Source of the DNA: Limnephilus marmoratus
Taxonomy: Eukaryota; Arthropoda; Insecta; Trichoptera; Limnephilidae
DNA length: 64,000 nucleotides
Direction: 5' to 3'
Assembly: GCA_917880885.1 (NCBI GenBank)
Contig: OU862909.1
Coordinates: forward strand, 33,168,405 to 33,232,404
A model generated the notes under the pieces. That model searched no databases and was not told where the DNA came from. It saw only the letters and a list, made by a program, of their open reading frames with translations. The stretch's first letter is position 1. Each line of letters starts with the position of its first letter. The translations under genes were made by a program, and so were the position numbers. This document shows positions 55,986 through 64,000 of the stretch, piece after piece.

Positions 55986-56036
55986 GTCTACCCAAATCCA
56001 GACAAATTAGTTAGTGTACTTCAGATTCACTAAAAA

Positions 56037-56583
56037 TAAACAAAAATTTTAACATAACAAAAAAACGACTTAAAAAATGCACTAAAAAGTAAAAAATAAT
56101 TTCGTATTCTTCTACAACTTAATAATCAACTTACTTTTTGTACTCATTAATATGTAGGTACGATTGTTATTTTTGGAGTCGGTGTCAGCCAAGGTACAAA
56201 ATAATTTCGTATTCTTTTACAACTTAATAATCAACTTACTTTTTCTACTCATCAAAATGTAGGTACGATTGTTATTTTTGGAGTCAGTGTCAGCCAAGGT
56301 ACCCGGCCCGGCGTGTTCACTTGACAGCTCCCTCCCGCCGTGGTCCCGCTCTCGACTCTCGCCTCGTTAAGTCGCGCGTGCGATACAAGCACATCTCACC
56401 TATAACTATTATGTAGTTACAAACCTACCTTGGCCGACAAGGACTCCAAAAATAACAATCGTACCTACATATTGATGAGTAGAAAAGTTGATTATTAAGT
56501 TGTAGAAGAATACGAAATTAGTTTTTTACTTTTTTTTTAATTTTGTGAAGACGTTTTTTGGTTTTGTTAAATTTTTTGACTAT
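56037..56583. mobile_element. MITE-X with long inverted arms and tandem duplication
   Basis: Left arm (56037-56197) and right arm (about 56425-56583) are inverted repeats of ~155 bp: AAAATTTTAACATAACAAAA, ATTTCGTATTCTTCTACAAC, GTAGGTACGATTGTTATTTT, AGCCAAGGTA. In the left arm the inner 105 bp is duplicated in tandem (56093-56197 and 56198-56302). The centre (56303-56425) is GC-rich. It lies within hAT-3. Confidence 0.65.
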
Positions 56584-56691
56584 TCAATCGCGCGGAGCCA
56601 ACGAAAAATCAAAAACATTACGTCCGTACTTGCGCAACTGAGTGAGAGTTGAGACAAAAGAACATTCTGTGCTAGCACAGAATCTAAGCGA

Positions 56692-56771
56692 CGGGGGGCT
56701 TAGGTTTTTAGTCGCCCGGAGGGGGGGGGGGGGGGGGAATTGCAAAAGTGGGTATGTATGGGTACGTTCCC
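56692..56771. mobile_element. MITE-G right-end fragment
   Basis: Poly-G core then AATTGCAAAAGTGGG and TATGGGTACGTTCCC, followed by TTA (56772-56774). The left end is missing. Confidence 0.55.
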
Positions 56772-56966
56772 TTACCTCGTACTTACTTTCAAAACTCTCG
56801 CGGCTTCCTTGCAGAGTGTAGTAGGCCGTCATAATGAATATAGGTACCAAAATAGAGAAAATAATAAACGTATTTGTCTGTACCTATGGTCAAAGGGGGT
56901 CGCCAGAATTTTTCAACCTGTAAAGGGGTCGCGTATTCAAAAAGATTGAAAAACACTGCTTTACAC

Positions 56967-57821
56967 TGATGGTTCCAAATTTGAAAATAAAAGATGTGGA
57001 GCATCGATATATAGTCCAGAATTCAACATCAATCTCACTTATAAATTACCGAAAGAAGCTTCCATATTTACAGCTGAATGCTTTGCAATTGAACAAGCGC
57101 TAAATCAAATCCAGGTTCTCAACATTCATCGAGCCTTACTATGTACTGATTCGCTAAGTGCTCTAACTAAAATTAGGTCAAATATTCTATGTTATCCGGA
57201 AGACAATATTATATGTAAAATAAAAAATCTTCTCAATTCTCTAAGTGAATCTGGGTTTGAGACGATATTGGCCTGGGTCCCTGCCCATTTGGGTATCGAG
57301 GTAATGAGATGGCCGATTTTCTCGCCAAATCTGGTTCAGATTCCGGAACTATCCCACTAAATTTTAGAATTCCTATCTCCGATGTCTTCCCGATTCTTAA
57401 ATCCAACATGACTCGTGCCTGGGAAGAAAATTGGGCAGTCTCCAAAATAAGAACTGGATCTTTCTATGCTGGAATTCAAAACCATATCCCTGCTAAGCCA
57501 TGGTTTCACGGTAAAAAACTTTCAAAACGATTCATTTCATGTATTTCGAGAATGAGAATTGGTCACTGTTCAATTGCATCTCACTTGTCTAGAATTAGAG
57601 TTTTAGATGATCCGGTCTGCCAGTGCGGTGTGGAAGAGGAAACCCTCGACCACGTTTTCTTTAACTGTAAAAACCATTCATCTTTCAAGAACATATACCG
57701 CCGGCTTATTAAAATCACACACCAGTCCCCCCTTAACATTTCATACCTTTTATCTCTTAACAATTCTCGTGTTCATACAACTTTATGTAAGTTTATTAAC
57801 CTGAATGAATTCAATATTTAA
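56967..57821 (+). pseudogene. LINE-I RNase H domain and C terminus
   Basis: Resumes right after the hAT duplication. RNase H motifs in order: TDGSKFENK (first Asp), FTAECFAIEQAL (Glu), LCTDSLSALTKI (Asp), LAWVPAHLGI (His), then, after a 1-nt loss near 57300, MADFLAKSG (last Asp region) in the next frame. The tail carries CQCGVEEETLDHVFFNC, a C-X-C...H-X4-C zinc-like motif usual at I/R1-type C termini. Ends at 57821. Confidence 0.85.
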
Positions 57822-57985
57822 TTTGTTTTAGTGATCTAAATGTGTCCAATGTTTAATTTGTTTTATTATTTTCCCAATAGATTAACCGAATTTTTTATCC
57901 ACTTTAACTATTACCGGCACAAAGCACTCTTTTCAGGGTGAATTGCCTAAAACCAAAAAAAAAAAAAATAAAAAATAAAAATCAT

Positions 57986-58479
57986 GTTATTTTATGAACA
58001 TTTTACAATGACCTGCAAAATCCGTTAAAACTGGCCTGAAGAAAATAGAAAAAAAATATAATAAGGATTTAATTACAAAGAATAGATAAATACCGATCTT
58101 TTCATTAATCCACATTCCATAATATTCGAGATAAAATCGTATAAAGTATATTTTTTGTTTGTGGCAACGGTGAATCGGAACACCGCACCTTAATATTTTA
58201 ATGTAATGTGTTGTATCTTCTCTCTAATATAGAATTAAATCGTATGCGTGGGTAGTCGTCACCATAAAAATATATCTCAAGCAAATATTTAAATAATAAG
58301 ACGTATGCTCTACACGTCATATTATTTAAATATTTAAATGCCACCGGTACGCCAAATTTAATGCAAAGTATGCTTTATTATTTATTAATTTACAGGAGTT
58401 TTAACTTTAAAAAAAATAAAAGGGAAGGTAGATCTTATTGTTCCGCGTCAAGCTTTTTTGTGTTTATTTAAAGATTTAC
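57986..58479. other. AT-rich non-coding with a palindrome
   Basis: At 58282-58337 AAATATTTAAATAATAAGAC and its near complement flank ATGCTCTAC. No gene. Confidence 0.45.
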
Positions 58480-58542
58480 TTAATCTATCTATCTATCTAT
58501 CTATCTTTTATCTTCTATCTTCTATCTATCTATCTATATAAA
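58480..58542 (+). repeat. ATCT microsatellite
   Basis: Imperfect run of CTAT/ATCT units just before the Helitron 5' end. Confidence 0.8.
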
Positions 58543-58992
58543 TCTATATAAATAAAAATGAATCCCCGAAATGTATGTACGCGCATAACTTCCGAACGAC
58601 TGCACCAAATTGGATAATTCTTTTTTATTTGTCTTCGTTATTGTCAGGACAAGGTTTGTATAACACTACTGGTGAGCTCTGGCTTTATGAAAATTGCAAT
58701 AGGTTGCACGCGTTTGAAAACTGAATCCACCGGGACTGAGTGTATGGAATACGGGAGGGGAATGGGGAAAGGGAACTCAAGTAGGGGGTTCGCGGGAGAG
58801 ATGGGAGGGGAACCAGGGAGGGGAACTCGGGAGGGGGTTCACGTGACGGGGGAAGGGGTGGAGTGGAGTGGGAAGAAGGTAGGTGGAGAGGAAGGGGAGG
58901 CGGAAGGAGAACGGGACGAATGGGAAAGGACACGCAGGAAGAAACAATTTCTTTGTTATATGGCATAGCAATGCATGCCGGGTACCAGCTAG
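58543..58992 (+). mobile_element. Complete nonautonomous Helitron type 1
   Basis: Starts TCTATATAAATAAAAATGAA (after A), contains CGCGCATAACTTCCGAACG and the purine-rich block (58730-58930), ends GGCATAGCAATGCATGCC, GGGTACCAG, CTAG, followed by T. Both termini, hairpin and AT insertion site are as expected. About 450 bp, no Rep/Hel. Confidence 0.8.
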
Positions 58993-60177
58993 TCTTATAT
59001 ATAAACATCTCGTGTCACGGTGTTTGTGGTCACACTCCTCCGAAACGGCTTGACCGATTTTTATGAATTTTTTAAAGTATATTTGGTAGGTATGAGAATA
59101 GGTTTTGAAGTATATTTCATACCGCTAAGTGATAGGGTGACCCTATCTAGAAAAAAAAAAGTTTTTTTTTCGGCAATTTTTTTTTTAATATATTTTTTAT
59201 TTGGCATTAAAAAATACCTATAACCCCAAATTTTAAGCCTCCCACCCCCACCCTCCCATTTTTTGATCGCGATTTTAGTATTTTTGTGTGAACAAATTTA
59301 ACCGTCTTTCGTATTTCAAACAGAACGAAATTATATATGTTGTTGAATGACAGATAGTGCTACGTCCGCCTCATCTAATTTTCATCAACACATGCGCAAG
59401 ACATTCACAAGAAGCGTCGCGTCATTTTGATATTTCATTCGGCATCATGTTCTCGCGTGGGCAAACCATCGAGCTTATTTGTGTTGTCTAAAGACGGACT
59501 GGCAAAAAATATCATACACTCAATTGCTCTTCGAAATTCATATTGATTTTCTTTATTTCATTTTCCTACTTTAGTAGGTATTCTTTTGTTTTTATCAGCG
59601 GTCATCGTCTATAGCGCTCCATTCCTCTTTCTGTCATAGATCCCATCACCACACACTTACAATACATTCGTTATTTTTTTATTTAACAACCAAAATATTC
59701 ACTAGAAATAAATTATATGGCAGAACAACGTTTGTCGGGTCAGCTTTTTTTTTTTTTTTTACAGTATATACCGCACAAGAATCTCAACTGCTCCCGTCAG
59801 GAGCCAGTGAGACTATGGCATCCCCAATTGGGGTATGTTGTGAGGCTGAAGGTACTGGGGAGGGGAAGGAGGTGGGGAAGAGGAAGGTTGGGAAGTACCT
59901 GGCTATTCAGATCTGGTCACCAAACACGGCTAAAGCCATTTTTAAGCAACGTTTCAATTCTGAATGGTGGTCTTACACCAGGGCGATACTGATAGTATCT
60001 TCCACTCTGGAACATGCCGCAAATATACTATATATTATTTTAAATGAATTAATTGTGAAATAACACAAATTAATCAAATAAAATTTATTTGCGCATGCCG
60101 GGTTCGAACCCGTGACCTCCGGATTGTGAGTCAAGGGTCTTACCCACTGGACTACGGAGGTCGTCGAAAGCTAGTAA
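58993..60177 (+). mobile_element. Helitron type 2, directly abutting, with SINE at its end
   Basis: TCTTATATATAAACATCTCG at 58993 begins at the base after CTAG of the previous Helitron. Near its 3' end GGCAGAACAACGTTTGTCGG GTCAGC is followed by the SINE-T poly-T (59745) and the CTAGT reappears at about 60171-60175 after the SINE. So the SINE seems to have inserted in the last bases of the Helitron. Confidence 0.6.
59745..60165 (-). mobile_element. SINE-T full copy
   Basis: Minus strand: tRNA-like head 60163-60094 with A-box TAGTCCAGTGGG and B-box GGGTTCGAACCCG, body identical in order to 43107-43451, palindrome CCCCAATTGGGG, GCTCCTGACGGGAGC, end CTTGTGCGGTATATACTGT and poly-A (59745-59760 as T). 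The head has Val-like anticodon CAC, but the acceptor strands do not pair, so it is a SINE promoter, not a tRNA gene. Confidence 0.8.
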
Positions 60178-60183
60178 TAAATA

Positions 60184-60272
60184 AAATAATTAGGGACGAA
60201 TGGGAAAGGACGCGCAGAGAGAAACAATTTATTTATTAAATGGCATAGCAACGTATGCCGGGTATCAGCTAG
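60184..60272 (+). mobile_element. Helitron type 1, 3' end only
   Basis: GGGACGAATGGGAAAGGACG, AAACAATTTATTTATTAAAT, GGCATAGCAACGTATGCC, CTAG followed by T at 60269-60273. The purine block is missing. Third Helitron end in 1.7 kb. Confidence 0.65.
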
Positions 60273-61103
60273 TTTAAAAATATATACTTATGGCCCTCAA
60301 AGTTTGTGTGTTACAATGTTAACATCGAAAAGGGCAATACACTTTGCTTTTCGAATAATTAAAAAAAACACGGTTCATTCGCTTTTTAACAAAAGTCTAA
60401 TTTGTTAATCATGTTTACTTAGATTGAAGTTTAATTTTGGCAAGCAACGTCATAGATCATGTATTCACAATATAAATTAAATAATATCTAGTAACTGCCT
60501 AGTTACATATTATGACACCAGTCTGAAACCTCTAGTATAACATGTAACTAATAAATATATCAGGTATATTATTTTTAACGATTTCATGGTTATATTCAGT
60601 TTATGTAATAATTTGAGGTTAACATTCGCGAACTCACATAACTGCAGGTGAACCAAGAATAACCATTACTTTCGAACGGTAAGGTTCACACTGAAGCGGT
60701 ATTCCTGGGGACCCAGGAACTAATACCGGGTATCGGTATTGGGTACTTCTGCCATAGTCAACAGTGCTAGGAGAGGACTTTCCCACAGACCAGCCCTAGC
60801 CGCAGTCACCGCAGGGCACAGGCCGGACGATAAATTGTCAAAAAGTGTTAAATAAATTTAACTTTAACGTCGTTGTTAACAGCCAGCCGTGTGTCTAGGA
60901 GACGGTGACCATGCGGGGAAGGTCCTAAAGTGGGAATCAATAAAATAAGAGCAATAGGTACGATGTCAAAATATGAATTCACGAGTGAAACGTAAATATG
61001 TTGATTAGAGTGTAACGTAGACAAATATGTAGACGTGGGAGATAAGGAGACTAAGGGCCTTGCTTAAAAACGTGTTTTAAATTTTACACAACTGATAAAC
61101 AAC
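60273..61103. other. Non-coding with a GC-rich segment
   Basis: 60690-60930 is GC-balanced and contains a hairpin GGTATT-CCTGG...CCAGG-AATACC (about 60700-60728). No gene. Confidence 0.35.
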
Positions 61104-61160
61104 CATTTATTTATTTATTTATTTAACGCCCAAAGGGCTTTTACATGTTTGGTAGTACAA
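61104..61160 (-). mobile_element. LINE 3' end (ATTT tail)
   Basis: On the minus strand TGTAAAAGCCCTTTGGGCGT then TAAATAAATAAATAAA: a GCCCTTTGGGC hairpin before an AAAT-repeat tail, common at insect LINE 3' ends. The body to the right is not recognised. Confidence 0.4.
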
Positions 61161-61330
61161 TTAATTCATGACAGATGATTTTTAAAGATATAATAAAAAT
61201 AAAATTACTTAAAAAAGCACACAAGTCAAAAAAATACAAAAATACAGCGATTTCATAGGTTTACAAAGATCCAGATATGTTTAAGAATATTTCTATTTTT
61301 GAGAGTGATATTTCATGGTGGAATTCCATT

Positions 61331-61425
61331 ATAATATATTATAATAAAACTAATGTAAAACTTTATTCCACTTAATTTTATTCGACCGTAACCGGTTTCA
61401 GCTCGTCAAAGCCATCTTCAGACTG
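61331..61425 (-). mobile_element. Possible Penelope-like tail with hammerhead-like core
   Basis: On the minus strand CTGAAGA (61421-61415), a short stem GGCT/AGCT, GAAA (61399-61396), then CCGGTTACGGTCGAATAAAA. CTGANGA-stem-GAAA is the hammerhead core and occurs at Penelope-like element ends. Stem I/III pairing was not established. Confidence 0.35.
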
Positions 61426-62392
61426 GTACAAATATTTCATAGTCTACGGTTTATATACACAACATATTGGGGAGGGGGAGAGGGGTGGTCTACAAGGATT
61501 TTAATTCGATAGTCTAAAATGACTTAGCAACAAATATAATTATTGTAATTATGTTTGTATATTAGTTTTATTATAATATATTGTTTAGGAATAGTTTTGG
61601 AATAAGTTTTTTACAAGATCAACAAAATTCGCCAAGTTTATGTTAAATGTGTCAACATCACCTAAGTATTGATTTCCCATAGTGTGCAATAGTTGTATCG
61701 GAGAGTGGGCAATGTAGTTTCGCTTATGAATACTACAGTAGAATAGTGTATTTTGTCGTGTAGTTACCGTCGGTATTCATAAGTTAATGAGTGGCAGGAG
61801 TTCGCAACAGTCAAATTTAGAGTTAAGTATTTTAAATAAAAATGTTAAGTCGTTTATTTTACGTCTGTCTTCTAATGTGTGTATTTACCATACATTAATG
61901 GTTCTTTATTAGTTGTGTAAAATTAAAAAAAAACGTTTATCGGTGAGGGGATGTGTGCGTGTAGTAGGAAAGCCACGCAAATAAAATTTGTAGGTTTCAA
62001 TACAAAGATGTCATAAATATGGAGAACAATGTACCTAAAATATGTAGTTACGAGTGCATGGTTGTTACAGTCAGTGAGTTCTAGATTCTAGATCAAGTAT
62101 AGGCACAAACAAATGCAACAATATATAAGTTAAGAATGTAAGTGTTTATATAGGATGTTAAGGGACTTACCTTAACTAGTGATTCCTGTTATTATTTGGA
62201 GTAAAAAAGGCTAATGAAATTTTGCCCTCCTGGTGACATTTTTGAGCTTAGTTTTTTTCAACTAAAAACATGAAAAAACAGTAGGTATTGGACGGTTAGG
62301 GGCAAGGTGAGGGTTTGGGCGGTTACTCGGCTGAATGACCAGTGACGACATGTGAAATAATTTTTTTGTCCGTTTAAAAACAAAGGACAAAA
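61426..62392. other. Non-coding stretch
   Basis: AT-rich, nothing recognised. Confidence 0.4.
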
Positions 62393-62492
62393 ATACCCTT
62401 CACACAGCATCTTCAAAGAAGACATTTGCCGTGAGGGAAATTATTTTCCTCACGAAGGAGGAAAAAAAACTCGGCGTGGAGTTAATGTAAAA
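62393..62492 (+). mobile_element. LINE-A/SL tail fragment
   Basis: CCCTTCACACAGCATCTTCA, CCGTGAGGGAAATTATTTTC and CTCACG, then GCGTGGAGTTAATGTAAAA. The palindrome keeps pairing through compensating changes (CGTGAGG/CCTCACG instead of CCTGAGG/CCTCAGG). Confidence 0.65.
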
Positions 62493-63273
62493 CAGGGACG
62501 TCAAAAAAGTCATCGAGACCAATATTTCACATATTTTACGCCAAATAATGTCAGGAATCACGGGTTAAAGTAAGTCACCTTAATACCCAGTACATTAGGC
62601 AGTGATCAAAGTCGATGTAGTGTATGGGTAAATGCAAGTGTAAAATAGTTAATAGAGTCTGTAGAATCTACTGCGAGATTTGGGGAGAATTTAGGTAATT
62701 TCGAGAGAAATGAAGGCTAAAGTTCTCATCTAAGATCGGAGAAGTAGGTAGAACAAGTAATAGTACAAAGAAGATAAAAACAATGCACATCTTAGACATG
62801 CCTATGATGCAAATTCGTCTCTATGTCGTCTCATTAGTTAGGTGGTTTTCTAGCTATAGGAAAATATTGTAATTTATGAATAATTTGGTTTTACATTGGA
62901 TTTGCTAAGTCTAACGATCCACACCAACAACAGGATCACTGTTTACATATCAATATGATATTGGTACGTATTGATATAATATAACTCTCAGAAAAAATCA
63001 GACCCTCAACCTTTGCGAATATAACTGGCTGTCAAGAAATAGAATCATTACACAATGAAGGTCATCTGTACAGAAAAAAAAACGATTGCATTCTTATCAA
63101 CACTTATTTACATTTTTCCCACGTTATTGAGAAGCATGGTCACCCTGACAAAGACAGGGTCCTCTCGCCGGAGAGTGAATAAAAAACTTATTTATTGTTA
63201 GAGCAATCTTTATCTGATTGTAATATACAGACGCGAGAAATCATTAGCTCTCCTACGCCACGCCCGGATACCG
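62493..63273. other. Non-coding stretch
   Basis: Nothing recognised. Confidence 0.4.
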
Positions 63274-63354
63274 AGACACCTGGACACCGAGACACCGAGA
63301 CACCGAGACACCGCGACACCGCGACACCGCGACACCGCGACACCGCGACACCGC
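63274..63354 (+). repeat. 8-bp minisatellite GACACCG(A/C)
   Basis: About ten units; the left half has GACACCGA and the right half GACACCGC, a clean block switch. Confidence 0.85.
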
Positions 63355-64000
63355 TGGGCCAATGCTAATTAATTTACCCGGTGACAATCCAGCCATTTTA
63401 TGATATATGATGTTCTGCTCTGAGGTGTGGGACCTGACTTAAATTACAGCTGCCAGGTTAATAAATAAGTTAGACTGACGATTTTTTTAACTGCATTTTT
63501 ACAATAACTTGATTCTAAATAAGCCTAGGATACCAAACTTTTTGCTTCCAACCGTTGGGATCGCTTTTTTTAAAATAGACAATTTACCCTCAAAAGAGTT
63601 GGGATCGCTTAACTAGCACATATTTATTATCTAGGTAATTTACTCTGAGGAAACTTTTCAGAAAAACGGAAATTTAAAATAACTAATTACTAGTTTAGTT
63701 TCCCGACTTCGCCCGTGATTTGGAAATGTGTTTATTTTATCGTTAAATTTTCTTAGGTTTCTCTGAAAAAAATTCTTCAAAGGAAGAAAAAAGCTGAACC
63801 GAAGTCTATTCGGTCCAACATATTTAAGATTTAAAAACTATTTTTTAAAACCTTTCCTCATTCACCAATGCAATAAATAATTGCATAAAAAATATGATGA
63901 AAAATTATGTAAAAACCCTAAAGGCGTAAATAATATTTGGAAATTTTAATGCTATTTCGAAACTCCACAGTCTATTTCGGAAATTGCTCACTGAGCTGAA
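63355..64000. other. Non-coding stretch with a Helitron 3' end
   Basis: At 63690-63712, on the minus strand, CGGGCGAAGTCGGGAAAC then TAAACTAG followed by T, a Helitron-type terminus. The remainder is AT-rich. Confidence 0.4.

Larger units (their letters stand above)
53528..56958 (-). mobile_element. hAT-3, ZBED/Buster-like hAT transposon with exact TSD
   Basis: Perfect 16-bp terminal inverted repeats CAGTGTTTTTCAATCT / AGATTGAAAAACACTG and a perfect 8-bp duplication CTTTACAC (53520-53527, 56959-56966). Just inside lie GGGTCGCGACCCC-like words, typical of this hAT group. Transposase remnants on the minus strand occupy 53577-54935; 54950-56770 holds later insertions. Inserted in the RNase H domain of LINE-I. 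Confidence 0.92.
49240..57985 (+). mobile_element. LINE-I, I-clade-like non-LTR retrotransposon interrupted by a hAT
   Basis: Carries gag zinc knuckles, endonuclease, RT and RNase H in that order and ends in an A-rich AAATAAAAAATAAAA tail (about 57955-57985). RNase H after RT is found in the I clade and relatives. Coding is broken by a frameshift near 52425-52443, by the hAT at 53528-56958 (TSD CTTTACAC) and by a 1-nt loss near 57300. Without the hAT the element is ~5.3 kb, close to full length. Confidence 0.85.

Noticed and set aside
49240..57985. Intact, active LINE
   Set aside because: Two frameshifts and a 3.4-kb hAT insertion interrupt the coding sequence.
60094..60163. Functional tRNA-Val (anticodon CAC)
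   Set aside because: Acceptor strands do not pair and the sequence continues into a SINE body with a poly-A end.

Overview
The window is repeat-rich, AT-rich eukaryotic nuclear DNA in which I recognise no intact host protein-coding gene. Short TTAGG arrays (about 16290 and 18663), many non-LTR retrotransposon fragments, nonautonomous Helitrons, hAT and Harbinger-like elements and tRNA-headed SINEs point to an insect or other arthropod. Helitron ends, LINE RT motifs and frequent TAGGTACCTA-like words would suit Lepidoptera, but I cannot fix the order. It reads as intergenic or long-intron sequence.

Layout. 0-12 kb: a TTAA-flanked MITE (263-696), two copies of LINE-A (3421-4090, 5504-6505), Helitrons on the minus strand (7432-8393), an RTE-like LINE (10834-11700). 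12-25 kb: SL elements that carry the LINE-A 3' end, LINE 3' ends, an inverted pair of tandem arrays (17216-17790), two Harbinger-like MITEs with poly-G cores, a complete hAT derivative with perfect 8-bp target duplication (20373-21277) and a ~700-bp repeat family called R3. 25-42 kb: a small membrane ORF of unknown origin, R3 copies, a second hAT (28517-29411), a tRNA-bearing foldback (30799-30995), a TA-flanked MITE inside a CR1/L2-like LINE, a perfectly duplicated tRNA-carrying unit (33119-33883), a Jockey-like LINE (34560-37090), a nested MITE-in-MITE (38115-38982) and a duplicated hairpin unit (40141-40547).

42-49 kb: a second tRNA foldback inserted in a tRNA-SINE, SL copies in both orientations, the inverted partner of the first MITE (45806-46201) and further MITEs. 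49-58 kb: the longest coding region, an I-clade-like LINE with gag, endonuclease, RT and RNase H in which gag and pol share one frame; its RNase H domain is split by a 3.4-kb hAT (53528-56958) with an exact CTTTACAC duplication, and that hAT itself holds younger insertions. 58-64 kb: head-to-tail Helitrons with a SINE nested at one terminus, a Penelope-like tail and a minisatellite.

The elements interact as parasites of each other: LINE-A probably supplied reverse transcriptase to the SL elements (shared 3' tail), while nested insertions give a relative chronology. The most unusual objects are the two tRNA foldbacks, the AATAAA-loop hairpin pair at 40141/40489, the TTAA-flanked families, and the LINE/SL tail sharing. 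Family names such as LINE-A, SL, R3, MITE-T are local labels. All comparisons were by eye; no alignment or database search was run.
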